Shown: in pieces, positions 34,581 through 42,952 of the stretch
Numbering within the stretch: the stretch's first letter is position 1
How the letters are laid out: each line of letters starts with the position of its first letter
NCBI RefSeq assembly: GCF_042683165.1
Contig: NZ_JBHUIZ010000012.1
Coordinates: 310,001-374,000, forward strand
Direction of reading: 5' to 3'
Length of the DNA: 64,000 nucleotides
Source: Tigheibacillus halophilus
Lineage (GTDB): Bacteria; Bacillota; Bacilli; Bacillales; Amphibacillaceae
Notes under the pieces: generated by a model
The model's database searches: none
What the model saw: only the letters and a program-made list of their open reading frames with translations
Told to the model about the DNA's origin: nothing
Made by a program: the position numbers and the translations under genes

Positions 34581-35282
34581 TCACGCTCCTTTCATTTCAT
34601 TGACAACTGCTTTCTTATCAAACCGGGTATTCATTTTTACTTCCAGCCTCCGGAAGAAAATCGAACAAGGATAGCTTAACACAAGGAAGATGATAGCGAC
34701 GATGGTCAATGACTCAAGATAACGGAAATGATCAGCGCCAAATGTATTGGCGTAATATAAAATGCCAGTCATGCCGATTGTAGCTGTCAGTGGCACCTCC
34801 TTGAACATGATGATCAGATAATTGCCGAGCATCGGGATAGTCGGCGGGATGGCTTGAGGTAGGATGATTTTCAGCCACTTCTTTCTGGTCGTGAAGTTCA
34901 AAGCTTTTGATGCTTCCCATTGGCCTTTGTCCACGCCTTCAATGCCTGCGCGATATACCTCGGCGATATAGGTGCTGTAATGGATGCCAAGCCCCAGTAC
35001 GCCGCTGATAAACGGACTCAGGGTGACTCCGACACCGGGGACCATTGGCCAGGCATAAAAGATGAAAAATAACTGGACCAGCGGCGGTGTGGAGCGAATG
35101 AATTCCATCACCCATGATACCACCAAGCGAACAGCTTTGTACGGGATTCGCTTGAAAAAGGTCCACATAAAACCGAATACCAGGGCAAAGGCATAGCAGG
35201 CAAAGGTGAGCCCGACTGTGTAACCTAATCCTTGCAGGACATAGGGGAAGGCTTCTGTAAAAACGTCCCATTTCCAATTCAT
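34581..35282 (-). CDS. ehuD: Ectoine/hydroxyectoine-type ABC transporter permease
   Basis: 233-residue HisM-type permease with five hydrophobic segments and the EAA loop QWEASKALNFTTRKKWLKII (about 140-159). It pairs with EhuC to form the channel. Its ATG shares one base with the ehuC stop (TGATG) and AAAGGGGGT lies upstream, so translation is coupled. Confidence 0.87.
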   Translation of the reverse strand: MNWKWDVFTEAFPYVLQGLGYTVGLTFACYAFALVFGFMWTFFKRIPYKAVRLVVSWVMEFIRSTPPLVQLFFIFYAWPMVPGVGVTLSPFISGVLGLGIHYSTYIAEVYRAGIEGVDKGQWEASKALNFTTRKKWLKIILPQAIPPTIPMLGNYLIIMFKEVPLTATIGMTGILYYANTFGADHFRYLESLTIVAIIFLVLSYPCSIFFRRLEVKMNTRFDKKAVVNEMKGA

Positions 35283-35950
35283 CAGTTAGCTACCCCCTTT
35301 TTCGAGAATTTTTCCATCTTGCGAGTCAAAAAGATCAATGGCAGGGCCAGAATGAAATAGAATACGAGGACAAGCAGATACACGGTTGGTGCCATCGCAA
35401 TATTCGTGCTCCGCAGGATATTGCCGTGATAGAGAATATCCGTCATGCCGATCAATGAAACAAGCGATGTCGCTTTGAGAATCTGAATCAAATAATTGCC
35501 GAATTCCGGCAGCATCATACGGACTGCCTGGGGCAGAATTACCAGGCGCATGCGCTGGAAACCGCTCATATTCAAAGCGGTCGCCGCTTCAGTTTGCCCT
35601 TTGTCCACGGCGACGATAGATCCCCGGACAATTTCAGACATGTAGGCGCCATAGTTAAGGGCAATCGCCAGTACACCGGCCATCATATTATTGCCGATAT
35701 GGATATCGAACAGCATTGGAATGGCGTAATAAAACCAAAATAGCTGGACAATCAGCGATGTCCCGCGGAATACTTCTACATAAAATCCGGTGAATTTACG
35801 TAAAAGTATGTTGTTGGATTGTCGGCAAAGTCCGGCGATAAAAGCGATGGCATATGCCAGTATCGCGGAATAGACCAATACCTGGATCGTGATGCCGATC
35901 CCTTTAAGCAATGTGGGGAACACTTCAGTTATTGCGGAAATAGCAATCAC
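35282..35950 (-). CDS. ehuC: Ectoine/hydroxyectoine-type ABC transporter permease
   Basis: 222-residue HisQ/HisM-type permease with five hydrophobic segments and an EAA loop QTEAATALNMSGFQRMRLVI (about 139-158). The start is uncertain. The frame opens with a GTG at 35950 that is itself the last three bases of the SD-like AGAGGTG; the next initiation candidates are ATT codons, or a GTG at 35923. A GC-rich hairpin lies just upstream, so the mRNA is probably partly terminated or processed between ehuB and ehuC. Confidence 0.85.
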   Translation of the reverse strand: MIAISAITEVFPTLLKGIGITIQVLVYSAILAYAIAFIAGLCRQSNNILLRKFTGFYVEVFRGTSLIVQLFWFYYAIPMLFDIHIGNNMMAGVLAIALNYGAYMSEIVRGSIVAVDKGQTEAATALNMSGFQRMRLVILPQAVRMMLPEFGNYLIQILKATSLVSLIGMTDILYHGNILRSTNIAMAPTVYLLVLVFYFILALPLIFLTRKMEKFSKKGVAN

Positions 35951-35964
35951 CTCTCTGTCAAAAG

Positions 35965-36006
35965 CACAGGGCCCGCCTCCCAGGTTAAAAGGGAGCAGAC
36001 CCTGTG
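35965..36006 (-). terminator. Attenuator-like hairpin between ehuB and ehuC
   Basis: On the minus strand CACAGGG...GCTCCC pairs with GGGAGG...CCCTGTG, followed only by CTTTT. It would favour more EhuB than the other subunits, as is common for binding proteins. Confidence 0.6.
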
Positions 36007-36051
36007 GCGTTTTTGGTAGGAAAATAGATGTATCATTTGTGGCAAATACGC

Positions 36052-36915
36052 TTACTTAACCTCGCCTTTACAGATCTTTTCTGTCGTAATACTGTCATCG
36101 TTAACACTGTTCGTTTCGCCGTTAAAACTGTTTTTTTCCAGAAGCTCAGCGACGGTTCCGTCTTTTTTAAGTTTTTTCAACGCCTTATTGTATGCTTTCA
36201 GCAGTTCTTCATCATCCTCGTTAAATGCTGCCGCCCCATAACTTGGCACTCCCTCGACATCCGGCTGCTCGAAATCCTCGACAAATTCAAGTTTGTCATT
36301 ATTAGCGGATTCCAGTGCCATTTTGATGGTCATCTCTGTCCCAGTCGTCACGTCCGCTCTGCCGGATTCCACAGCGGCGAAAGTTGCAGGAATATCCGGT
36401 GCACTTTGAATCTGCTTAGGGTCAACGCCTTCAGATTTCATGAAGCCATGCTCCGTGGCCCCTTCCATGATTGAAACCTTGATATCTTTATTTTTGGCTA
36501 CATCCTGATAGCTTTTCAGATTTTTCGGGTTCCCTTTTTGGACGATGAACCCTTCTCCGTACTGCATTTCAGGCTCACCGAATGCGACGTTCTCGCAGCG
36601 TTCTGGTGTGATCGCCATCCCAGCGGTTATCACATCAAACTGGCCGGCATTCAGTCCGGAAACAAGCTGACTGAAATCAGACAGTTTGCCGTCAACTTTG
36701 TCGATGCCCAGCTCTTTGAATACTGCCGTGGCGATGTCAACTGCAGCTCCTTTAAGCTTGCCGTTTTCTTCATACGCGTACGGTTTTTCATTGGCGAAGC
36801 CTACAGTCACTTTCCCGTCATCTTTCAGTTTGTCCAACGTGCTTTCACTGGAACCACAGGCTGCTAGGCTTGCAAGGGCAATTCCTAATATTGTTGCGAG
36901 AAAAAATTTCTTCAC
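36052..36915 (-). CDS. ehuB: Ectoine/hydroxyectoine-binding-type lipoprotein
   Basis: 287-residue lipoprotein (lipobox LAAC, Cys20) with a type-3 bacterial extracellular solute-binding fold. VGFANEKPYAYEENG (about 38-52), DVITAGMAITPERC (about 94-107) and GFIVQKGNPKNL (about 120-131) align with what I remember of EhuB from Sinorhizobium. First gene of ehuBCDA. GTG start at 36915 with GGGGAGG seven bases upstream; a sigma-A promoter lies about 70 bases upstream. The ligand assignment is by similarity only. Confidence 0.85.
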   Translation of the reverse strand: MKKFFLATILGIALASLAACGSSESTLDKLKDDGKVTVGFANEKPYAYEENGKLKGAAVDIATAVFKELGIDKVDGKLSDFSQLVSGLNAGQFDVITAGMAITPERCENVAFGEPEMQYGEGFIVQKGNPKNLKSYQDVAKNKDIKVSIMEGATEHGFMKSEGVDPKQIQSAPDIPATFAAVESGRADVTTGTEMTIKMALESANNDKLEFVEDFEQPDVEGVPSYGAAAFNEDDEELLKAYNKALKKLKKDGTVAELLEKNSFNGETNSVNDDSITTEKICKGEVK

Positions 36916-36983
36916 TAATAAACCTCCCCTATATAATCAGGCATCCATGTATCTTTTTGGATGATTGATGCAGACATATTTCT

Positions 36984-37012
36984 ATATTACCGATACAGGA
37001 AAATTCATTCAA
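36984..37012 (-). promoter_or_regulatory. Sigma-A promoter of ehuBCDA
   Basis: On the minus strand TTGAAT, 17-base spacer, TAATAT. The remainder of the 430-base divergent gap (36916-37345) shows no small gene; its right half is in frame with panE but lacks a start with an SD. Confidence 0.65.
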
Positions 37013-37345
37013 ACCGGATATTTCAGTTTTAACCAAAAATAAACGGCATTTGGACATGTGAGAGCAATCAATCTGACGAATGCGGATATATCCTAACGTA
37101 TCATGCCATTTCCTAAAGAATCCCCAATATTTCTTCGGAAATTGCATCAGGAATAGATGACAGAGTGTGCTAATCTGGCATGTATGGATGAAAGTGCACA
37201 AAAACGAAGTTGCATTTCCAAAGATAGGCAAGAAGGAATAAATTCTTTCCAGGAGCGGGATATATTGAAGATTTCTCGGTGGACATTTCCATGCTCGATA
37301 GGTACGATGTACGTAATGACAATATTCAGCCAAGGGGGATTTCGT

Positions 37346-38260
37346 ATGCATATCGCAGTGATTGGCGCTGGGGCATTAGGTGCGTATTACGGCGGCAGAT
37401 TTCAGGAAGCCGGTGCGAAGGTGACTTTTCTGGTTAGAGAAAAGCGAGCAGCGCAAATCAAAGAAAAGGGATTGCAGTTAAAGAGCAAACTTGGGGATTA
37501 TGAAATAAAAAATCCGGCAATCACTACGAGGGCAGAAGATATTGTTGATCCGGATGTCGTTTTGTTAAGCGTGAAAGGTTACCATTTGCCTGGTACCATG
37601 AAAAGCCTGCAAACGCTGGCGAATAATGGCGCGTATATTTTGCCTGTTCTCAATGGGTTGGAGCATATCGGCATGCTGCAGGAAGCTGTAGGAAAAGATA
37701 AGGTGCTAGGCGGTCTTTGCTTCATCATCGCAACACTTAATGAAAATGGGCATGTCGTTCACAGCAGCAAATTCCACCGTCTGCTATATGGTGCACTGGA
37801 GCCAACACAGACGAATATTTGCCAACGCCTGGATGAACTGACAAAGCATGCGAATATGGAAAGCCTGCATTGTGACGATATCATGCTGGAGCTTTGGAAA
37901 AAGTATATGTTTATTACTGCTTTTTCCGGTATTACAACTGCTGTTAACCTGCCAATTGGACCAATTCGCGAAAACAAGGAAACATTTCGTGTTGCAGAAA
38001 TCATTTTGGACGAAATGAAACAGCTCGCCAATCAAAGCGGTTCAGAAGTAACGAAAAAGGATGTAGAGGATGCCAAGAATGGTCTGTTAGCATTGGATGC
38101 GGAAGCAACTTCTTCCATGCATCAAGACCGTCGAAAGGGGCTAACATTGGAGGTCGATCATCTGCAGGGAGGAGCGCTGCGGTTGGCCAAGGCAAGAGGA
38201 GTGGAAATCCCTTATACTGACGCTGTACATGGGATGATCAAGCCATTCGAGAATGCTTAG
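37346..38260 (+). CDS. panE: 2-dehydropantoate 2-reductase family protein
   Basis: 304 residues. N-terminal Rossmann motif GAGALGAYYGGRF (about 7-19) for NADPH; a ketopantoate reductase-like C-terminal helical domain includes the LWKKYMFITAFSG region with the probable catalytic Lys (about 190), and EATSSMHQDRRKG near 254-266 with the conserved SM-D-R segment. It likely makes pantoate for coenzyme A; some paralogues reduce other 2-oxoacids. ATG at 37346 with AAGGGGGAT upstream is preferred to the long open frame from 37157. Not next to panBCD. Confidence 0.87.
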   Translation: MHIAVIGAGALGAYYGGRFQEAGAKVTFLVREKRAAQIKEKGLQLKSKLGDYEIKNPAITTRAEDIVDPDVVLLSVKGYHLPGTMKSLQTLANNGAYILPVLNGLEHIGMLQEAVGKDKVLGGLCFIIATLNENGHVVHSSKFHRLLYGALEPTQTNICQRLDELTKHANMESLHCDDIMLELWKKYMFITAFSGITTAVNLPIGPIRENKETFRVAEIILDEMKQLANQSGSEVTKKDVEDAKNGLLALDAEATSSMHQDRRKGLTLEVDHLQGGALRLAKARGVEIPYTDAVHGMIKPFENA

Positions 38261-38416
38261 TAAATCATCGCTTCAGTGCTTAGCCAAAATGAAACCATCT
38301 GATTTCCGTAAATGATTGCTGTTTTTGTATGAAAAAACCTTGAATGCCTTGCTATTTTTACAAGTTTTAGTTTTAATAGGGTTATAGGTTTTATATGTAA
38401 GGGAGACTGTACACAC

Positions 38417-38581
38417 ATGGTGGCCTATATTATTGGCATGGTAGCAATTATGCTGGTGGTCTTGGCAATGACCTTATATGCTATTACAAAAGGGTATGCG
38501 TACAAGCACACAATTGACCCGAAGCCGGAAGATGCCGAAAACGGCACAAACCATCAGCAAACAGATAAACTTGATGCTTAA
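38417..38581 (+). CDS. ytzI: Small YtzI-like membrane protein (54 residues)
   Basis: A 54-residue ORF. Residues 1-22 form one transmembrane helix; KGYAYKHTIDPKPEDAE follows and resembles the TTKGYxYKHTVDP pattern of B. subtilis YtzI. The C-terminal tail is polar and lies after the helix. AAGGGAG is eleven bases before the ATG. A terminator follows at once, so it is a single-gene unit. Function unknown. Confidence 0.75.
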   Translation: MVAYIIGMVAIMLVVLAMTLYAITKGYAYKHTIDPKPEDAENGTNHQQTDKLDA

Positions 38582-38584
38582 TTT

Positions 38585-38618
38585 ACAAGCCGATGATGTT
38601 TCGCGGCTTGTTTTTTTT
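38585..38618 (+). terminator. Terminator of the ytzI-like gene
   Basis: ACAAGCCG and CGGCTTGT form an 8-bp stem followed by eight T residues. Confidence 0.9.
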
Positions 38619-38720
38619 GACAGGACAGTCAGTCAATGCGGCGGAAAAAAGTATTTATTGTGTGCCGGGATGATGGCAAGGCAGTATGGATGAAAAAATT
38701 ATTGAAAGGGGCATGAATAT

Positions 38721-39695
38721 ATGAAGTTCTCAACTATCGGTACTAGCTGGATTACGGAAATGTTTATTGAAGCTGCAAAGCATATTCCAGGCATGGAGCT
38801 TGAATCGGTCTATTCTCGAAGGCAGGAGACGGCTACGGCATTTGCTGAAGTAAATGGCGCGAAAAAAGCTTATACTAATTTGAAGGATATGCTAAAAGAT
38901 GATGCTGATTTAGTTTACATTGCATCCCCAAATGTGTTGCATGTCGATCATGTGCTGGCGTGCTTGGAGCATGGAAAGCATGTATTTTGCGAGAAGCCGC
39001 TTGCATTTACAAAGAAACAGATGGAGCAAATCATAGCAAAAGCAACAGAAAAACAAACGTTTGTTTTTGAAGGGTACAGACACTTGTTTTCTCCAAACTA
39101 CCATATCTTGAAAGAAAATTTACAAAAAGTCGGTCAGGTTCGCAGTGTGTTGCTTCAATATGTTCAATATTCCTCCCGTTATGATGCTTTCAGAGCAGGT
39201 GATATTCCAAATGTATTTTCTAAGGAATTCGCAGGAGGGGCGTTAATGGACCTAGGGGTGTATCCATTGAGCATGGCAATCGACTTGTTCGGGGAACCTA
39301 AAGATATTGCTTATTTTCCGGTATTTCTCCATAACGGTATAGATGGAAGCGGGACTCTGACTTTAACATATCCAGACTTTGTGGTCACCATCTTGACCTC
39401 CAAAATAGCCCAAGCAACCATTCCATCAGAAATACATGGAGAAGATGGTACATTGACAATGGATCACATTGCGCCTATCGAAAAGCTGACCTTGAACAAA
39501 AAGGAAGCAAAAGAACCGGAAGAATTAGCAGTAGAGCAAAAAGAACTGGATATGATCTACGAAATCGAGAAATTTAAAGATATGATAGAAACAAGCGACA
39601 TGACGCTTTGCCGGAAGTATCTGCAAAGAAGCTTGCATGTAGCTAAATGGACAGAAAAGGCCAGACTGGCAAATGGGATTGTTTTCCCGGATTAA
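38721..39695 (+). CDS. Gfo/Idh/MocA-family oxidoreductase
   Basis: 324 residues. N-terminal Rossmann fold STIGTSWITEMFIEAA; the usual GxGxxG is relaxed to GTSWIT. The nicotinamide-site motif CEKPLAF is near 94-100 with its Lys, and the C-terminal Gfo fold has GGALMDLGVYPLSMAIDLFG near 173-192, with the Asp and the expected catalytic Tyr/His region. The likely substrate is a sugar, inositol or similar polyol, but it is not determined. AAAGGGG lies before the ATG. The DUF456 gene follows after 74 bases. Confidence 0.9.
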   Translation: MKFSTIGTSWITEMFIEAAKHIPGMELESVYSRRQETATAFAEVNGAKKAYTNLKDMLKDDADLVYIASPNVLHVDHVLACLEHGKHVFCEKPLAFTKKQMEQIIAKATEKQTFVFEGYRHLFSPNYHILKENLQKVGQVRSVLLQYVQYSSRYDAFRAGDIPNVFSKEFAGGALMDLGVYPLSMAIDLFGEPKDIAYFPVFLHNGIDGSGTLTLTYPDFVVTILTSKIAQATIPSEIHGEDGTLTMDHIAPIEKLTLNKKEAKEPEELAVEQKELDMIYEIEKFKDMIETSDMTLCRKYLQRSLHVAKWTEKARLANGIVFPD

Positions 39696-39769
39696 GCATG
39701 ATTCTTTACACGTGACGATACTTACTGTCCCAAAAATTAAATTCATATTTACAGGCAGGTGATGCTGAT

Positions 39770-40258
39770 ATGGTGCTTTTCATCCATATCATCATATGGA
39801 TCTTGATTGTTGGTTTGTTTATAGGAAGTTTTGCGGGACTTGTTTTCCCGATTATCCCATCAAGTTTGCTTTTGTGGGTGGCCTTCCTGCTTTATCATTT
39901 TGGCATTGATCATCAGGCGCTCGGAATGTTTTTCTGGATTATCATGGGTATATTCACCCTCATTTTATTTGTCTCTGATATGATGGCTAACAGCTATTTC
40001 GTGGAAAAATCCGGCGGCGGAAAATGGGCGAAGCGGCTAGCTGCTATGGGCGTTATCGTAGGCTCGTTCGTAGTGCCGCCATTTGGTATCATCATCGTCC
40101 CGTTCGTGGCTGTTTTGGTTATTGAAATGCTTCAGCAGCAAACGTTTGGTACGGCAGCCAAAATAGCGACTGGCTCATTGATCGGTTTTCTTGGTGGAAC
40201 GGTTGCAAAAGTGATTCTGCAATTTGTGATGATTGTAGTATTTTTAATCATGATATAG
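39770..40258 (+). CDS. DUF456 family membrane protein
   Basis: 162 residues with four to five hydrophobic segments. Signature FAGLVFPIIPSSLLLWVAF (about 23-41) and SYFVEKSGGGKWAKRLAAMG (about 75-94), as in B. subtilis YqgC-type DUF456 proteins. Function unknown. It ends 16 bases before the pyridoxine kinase start, so the two are probably one operon. Confidence 0.82.
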   Translation: MVLFIHIIIWILIVGLFIGSFAGLVFPIIPSSLLLWVAFLLYHFGIDHQALGMFFWIIMGIFTLILFVSDMMANSYFVEKSGGGKWAKRLAAMGVIVGSFVVPPFGIIIVPFVAVLVIEMLQQQTFGTAAKIATGSLIGFLGGTVAKVILQFVMIVVFLIMI

Positions 40259-40274
40259 AGAAAGGGTGTTTCGA

Positions 40275-41108
40275 GTGCACTATCCAGCTAGAGCAATGAC
40301 AATCGCCGGATCGGCTTCAGGGGGAAGTGCCGGGATCCAGGCAGATTTAAAGACCTTTCAGGAATTGGATGTGTACGGGATGAGTGTTGTGACGGCGATT
40401 GTCGGCCGCCATCCCGGGACAGGGAGAAATGTACATCCGATGACGATCGAGTCGATTGAGGCCCAGTTTGCGACTGCAATGCAGCAAGTTGGAGCGGATG
40501 CGTTGAAAACAGGGATGTTGTTTTCTGCGGAGGTGATCGAGACGACTGCGATGCTTCTTGGGCAGTCGGATATAGAACGAATTGTCGTTGACCCCGTCAT
40601 GGTCGGGAAATTGGACTCTAAGTTATTGGCTGATGATGCTATCACAGCATTGCAGGAAAAATTAATTCCGATGGCGACGATCATCACTCCGAATATGCCG
40701 GAAGCTTCCGTTATGCTCCATGGAAGGAAAATAGAAACAGTGAATGATTTAAAACAGGCAGCATTCGATTTGCATGCACTTGGCAGTAAATATGTTCTTG
40801 TAAAAGGCGGCAGATTGTCAGGACCTGCGGTAGACGTGTTGTATGATGGAGAGATGTTCACATATCTGAAAGCACCGCGCATTGATACGGTCAATACAAG
40901 CGGAGCAGGCTGCAGCTATTCGGCAGCGATTGCAGCTTGTCTGGCAAAAGGAAAATCAGTCGAAAAAGCGGTACACTTAGCGAAAAGCTTTGTAACGACA
41001 GCAATCACCTACGGATTCTCTTATAATGACATGGTAGGTCCTACCTATCATGCGGCACAACGTAAATTTGGGGGAGCGCATGACATCAAAGTATGGCAGG
41101 AGAAATGA
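40275..41108 (+). CDS. pdxK: Pyridoxine/hydroxymethylpyrimidine kinase (ThiD/PdxK type)
   Basis: 277-residue ribokinase-fold kinase that phosphorylates pyridoxal-type vitamers to PLP precursors. TIAGSASGGSAGIQADLKTF (about 9-28) is the substrate site, DPVMVGK near 111-117 and ITPNMPEA near 140-147 the ATP and metal region, and NTSGAGCSYSAAI (about 207-219) the anion hole with the Cys typical of the PdxK/ThiD-like bacterial form. Similar to B. subtilis PdxK. GTG at 40275 is chosen because GAAAGGG lies 8 bases upstream; the GTG at 40266 sits inside the SD. ThiD activity cannot be excluded. Confidence 0.87.
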   Translation: MHYPARAMTIAGSASGGSAGIQADLKTFQELDVYGMSVVTAIVGRHPGTGRNVHPMTIESIEAQFATAMQQVGADALKTGMLFSAEVIETTAMLLGQSDIERIVVDPVMVGKLDSKLLADDAITALQEKLIPMATIITPNMPEASVMLHGRKIETVNDLKQAAFDLHALGSKYVLVKGGRLSGPAVDVLYDGEMFTYLKAPRIDTVNTSGAGCSYSAAIAACLAKGKSVEKAVHLAKSFVTTAITYGFSYNDMVGPTYHAAQRKFGGAHDIKVWQEK

Positions 41109-41171
41109 TGCGTTTTGCAGGTCATCGGTTTTAAAGCAAGGAAGGAATAATAGACCTTGCCCTATACAAGA

Positions 41172-41222
41172 CCAGACTCGGTATGCAGGAAATGGAATGA
41201 ATACCGAGTCTAAAAAGTCTGG
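41172..41222 (+). promoter_or_regulatory. Hairpin with an alternative pairing in the pncA leader
   Basis: AGACTCGGTAT (41174-41184) pairs perfectly with ATACCGAGTCT (41201-41211). CCAGAC (41172-41177) can instead pair with GTCTGG (41217-41222). The two pairings share 41174-41177. No T-run follows. It lies 36 bases before the pncA start codon. Confidence 0.45.
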
Positions 41223-41257
41223 CTGAAGGAAAGAAGTGGATCAGGGAGGAATGGGGA

Positions 41258-41809
41258 ATGGGGAAGCAGGCATTATTGAATATTGATTATACGTATGATT
41301 TTGTGGCGCCGGATGGCAAATTGACATGTGGAGAGCCGGGACAGGCATTAGAAGATCGTATAGCGGAATTGACAAAAGAATTTATTGACAGAGGTGCGTT
41401 TGTTGTGTTTGCCATAGACGCCCATCATGAAGGGGAAAGGTTGCACCCAGAGACAGAGTTGTTTCCCCCGCATAATATTGTTGGGACGCCGGGTCGTAAA
41501 CTGTATGGTAAATTGGAAGCGGTTTATCGGGAGAACAAGGAGAAAGAAAATGTGTATTATTTCGATAAAACACGCTACAGCGCCTTTACAGGAACGAATT
41601 TGGAATTGAAATTACGGGAAAGAGGTATTGAGGAGCTCCATCTTGTCGGGGTGTGCACGGATATTTGCATTTTGCATACCGCGGTCGAAGCATATAATAA
41701 AGGGTTCAACATTGTCGTACATCAGGATGCTGTTGCTAGTTTTAACCAAGCTGGTCACGAATGGGCCTTAGGACATTTTAAACATATACTTGGGGCTGAA
41801 ATGATATAA
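41258..41809 (+). CDS. pncA: Nicotinamidase (isochorismatase-like cysteine hydrolase)
   Basis: 183 residues, very similar in layout to B. subtilis PncA (YueJ). It hydrolyses nicotinamide to nicotinate in NAD salvage. The catalytic Asp is in LLNIDYTYDF (residue 9 or 13), the metal-binding Asp/His in AIDAHHEGE (about 53-61), Lys in FDKTRYSAFTGT near 106, and the nucleophile Cys in GVCTDICILHTA (about 130-141). SD GGGAGGA lies seven bases before the ATG. Confidence 0.92.
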   Translation: MGKQALLNIDYTYDFVAPDGKLTCGEPGQALEDRIAELTKEFIDRGAFVVFAIDAHHEGERLHPETELFPPHNIVGTPGRKLYGKLEAVYRENKEKENVYYFDKTRYSAFTGTNLELKLRERGIEELHLVGVCTDICILHTAVEAYNKGFNIVVHQDAVASFNQAGHEWALGHFKHILGAEMI

Positions 41810-41907
41810 ATGACAGATATGATAAACAAGCCGATTTCAGGCGGTGGATAATGCCATTTTTGTTATATTGATGTTGCAAAAAAAACGTACCTCTATTGCA
41901 TTGTGTA

Positions 41908-41996
41908 AAAAAGCTTGGAATGCAGCTATCAGCTATCAATAGAATTCTTTAGTTTCTATTGATATGGTATATACTGTCTTGTTCCAAGCCTTTTTA
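41908..41996. terminator. Composite bidirectional terminator between pncA and the Nudix gene
   Basis: Outer stem AAAAAAGCTTGGAA/TTCCAAGCCTTTTT (13 of 14 pairs) encloses an inner stem TATCAATAGAA/TTCTATTGATA (11 bp). Poly-A at the left and poly-T at the right allow termination on both strands. Confidence 0.75.
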
Positions 41997-42024
41997 AAAT
42001 GCCGGGTATTAGGTTGTGACAATA

Positions 42025-42639
42025 CTACTTAACCAGTGTTACAAAATGATGCAAAATCTTCGCTGTCAATCCCCAAATGGTCCGATCTTCATATTGGTAG
42101 AAGAGTTCTTCTATATGTCGAACCTGCCAGTTATAATCTTTCCCGCCAACGATTAAATCGTAGGGGAAATCCTCCTCTGGAAGCGCCTGCAGTTTGACAA
42201 GGTGCTTTAAAGGTTCATTGTTCAGGAAAAATTGCAATGGTACCGTAAAGGTTTCACCGACTTCAGATGGATTCGGTGCTATTCTTTCCGGATGCTTGAT
42301 CACACCGGCAAAGGGATAGATAACCCGTCCGAAATCAGAAACGATATAGTCCAGTGGCTGGAGATTTTCGATATCCAGCCAACTGATACCAAGCTCCTCT
42401 GTGGTTTCTCGTATTGCACAATATTGAGCTGATTCATCGGTTTGATCCATTCGGCCGCCAGGCAAGCATATGTCTCCGGGCTGGCTTCTCAATGACATCG
42501 ATCTAACTTCAAATAATATATGGGTCTCACCATCTATATCCAAAAGCGGTAAAAGAATAGCAGATTTCTTAAATGCATCATAGCCCATCATGGCAGGTTT
42601 GCGGTTACTGATCTTATCTAGTATTTGCGCGGCTTTCAA
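42025..42639 (-). CDS. CoA pyrophosphatase-like Nudix hydrolase
   Basis: 204 residues. The CoA-Nudix lead-in FEVRSMSLRSQPGDICLPGG (about 44-63) runs into the Nudix box, whose visible end is REETTEELGI-like (RETTEELGI near 79-87). This is the arrangement of B. subtilis YeaB and E. coli NudL, which split CoA into phosphopantetheine and 3',5'-ADP. The Nudix box has DE where the first Glu is expected, as in that subfamily. ATG with GAGGGGATT upstream. Confidence 0.87.
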   Translation of the reverse strand: MKAAQILDKISNRKPAMMGYDAFKKSAILLPLLDIDGETHILFEVRSMSLRSQPGDICLPGGRMDQTDESAQYCAIRETTEELGISWLDIENLQPLDYIVSDFGRVIYPFAGVIKHPERIAPNPSEVGETFTVPLQFFLNNEPLKHLVKLQALPEEDFPYDLIVGGKDYNWQVRHIEELFYQYEDRTIWGLTAKILHHFVTLVK

Positions 42640-42952
42640 ATAATCCCCTCCATATGATTCTATAATCTAGTATATCGGTTTTCAGGTGGAAAAGACCAAG
42701 GAAAACTTTTGTGATTTGTAGCGTATTGGTACATCATATAATATAAAAAAAGATGTGTATTGCTGCGAAGCAAAAGCAGCATGGAAAGCGGAAGGTTGTA
42801 ATGGAAGTGACCATTGAAAAAACATGTTCTTTGATCTCATGAATATTTATAGGGTATAGGTAATATGTAAAAGTGATTTTTAGATAGTTAAAAAGTTCTG
42901 GAAAGATATTGCCAGGAATAGGTTAATAAATTGGGGGAAGGGTGTGACTGCC
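42640..42952 (+). other. 310-base intergenic region with TATAAT and a possible 13-codon ORF
   Basis: TATAAT lies near 42738 with only a weak -35. A small hairpin GCTGC/GCAGC follows, then an ATG at 42801 opens a 13-codon frame (MEVTIEKTCSLIS) with AAGG upstream. The S66 peptidase gene starts 110 bases later. A leader function is conceivable but unsupported; otherwise nothing recognisable. Confidence 0.25.
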
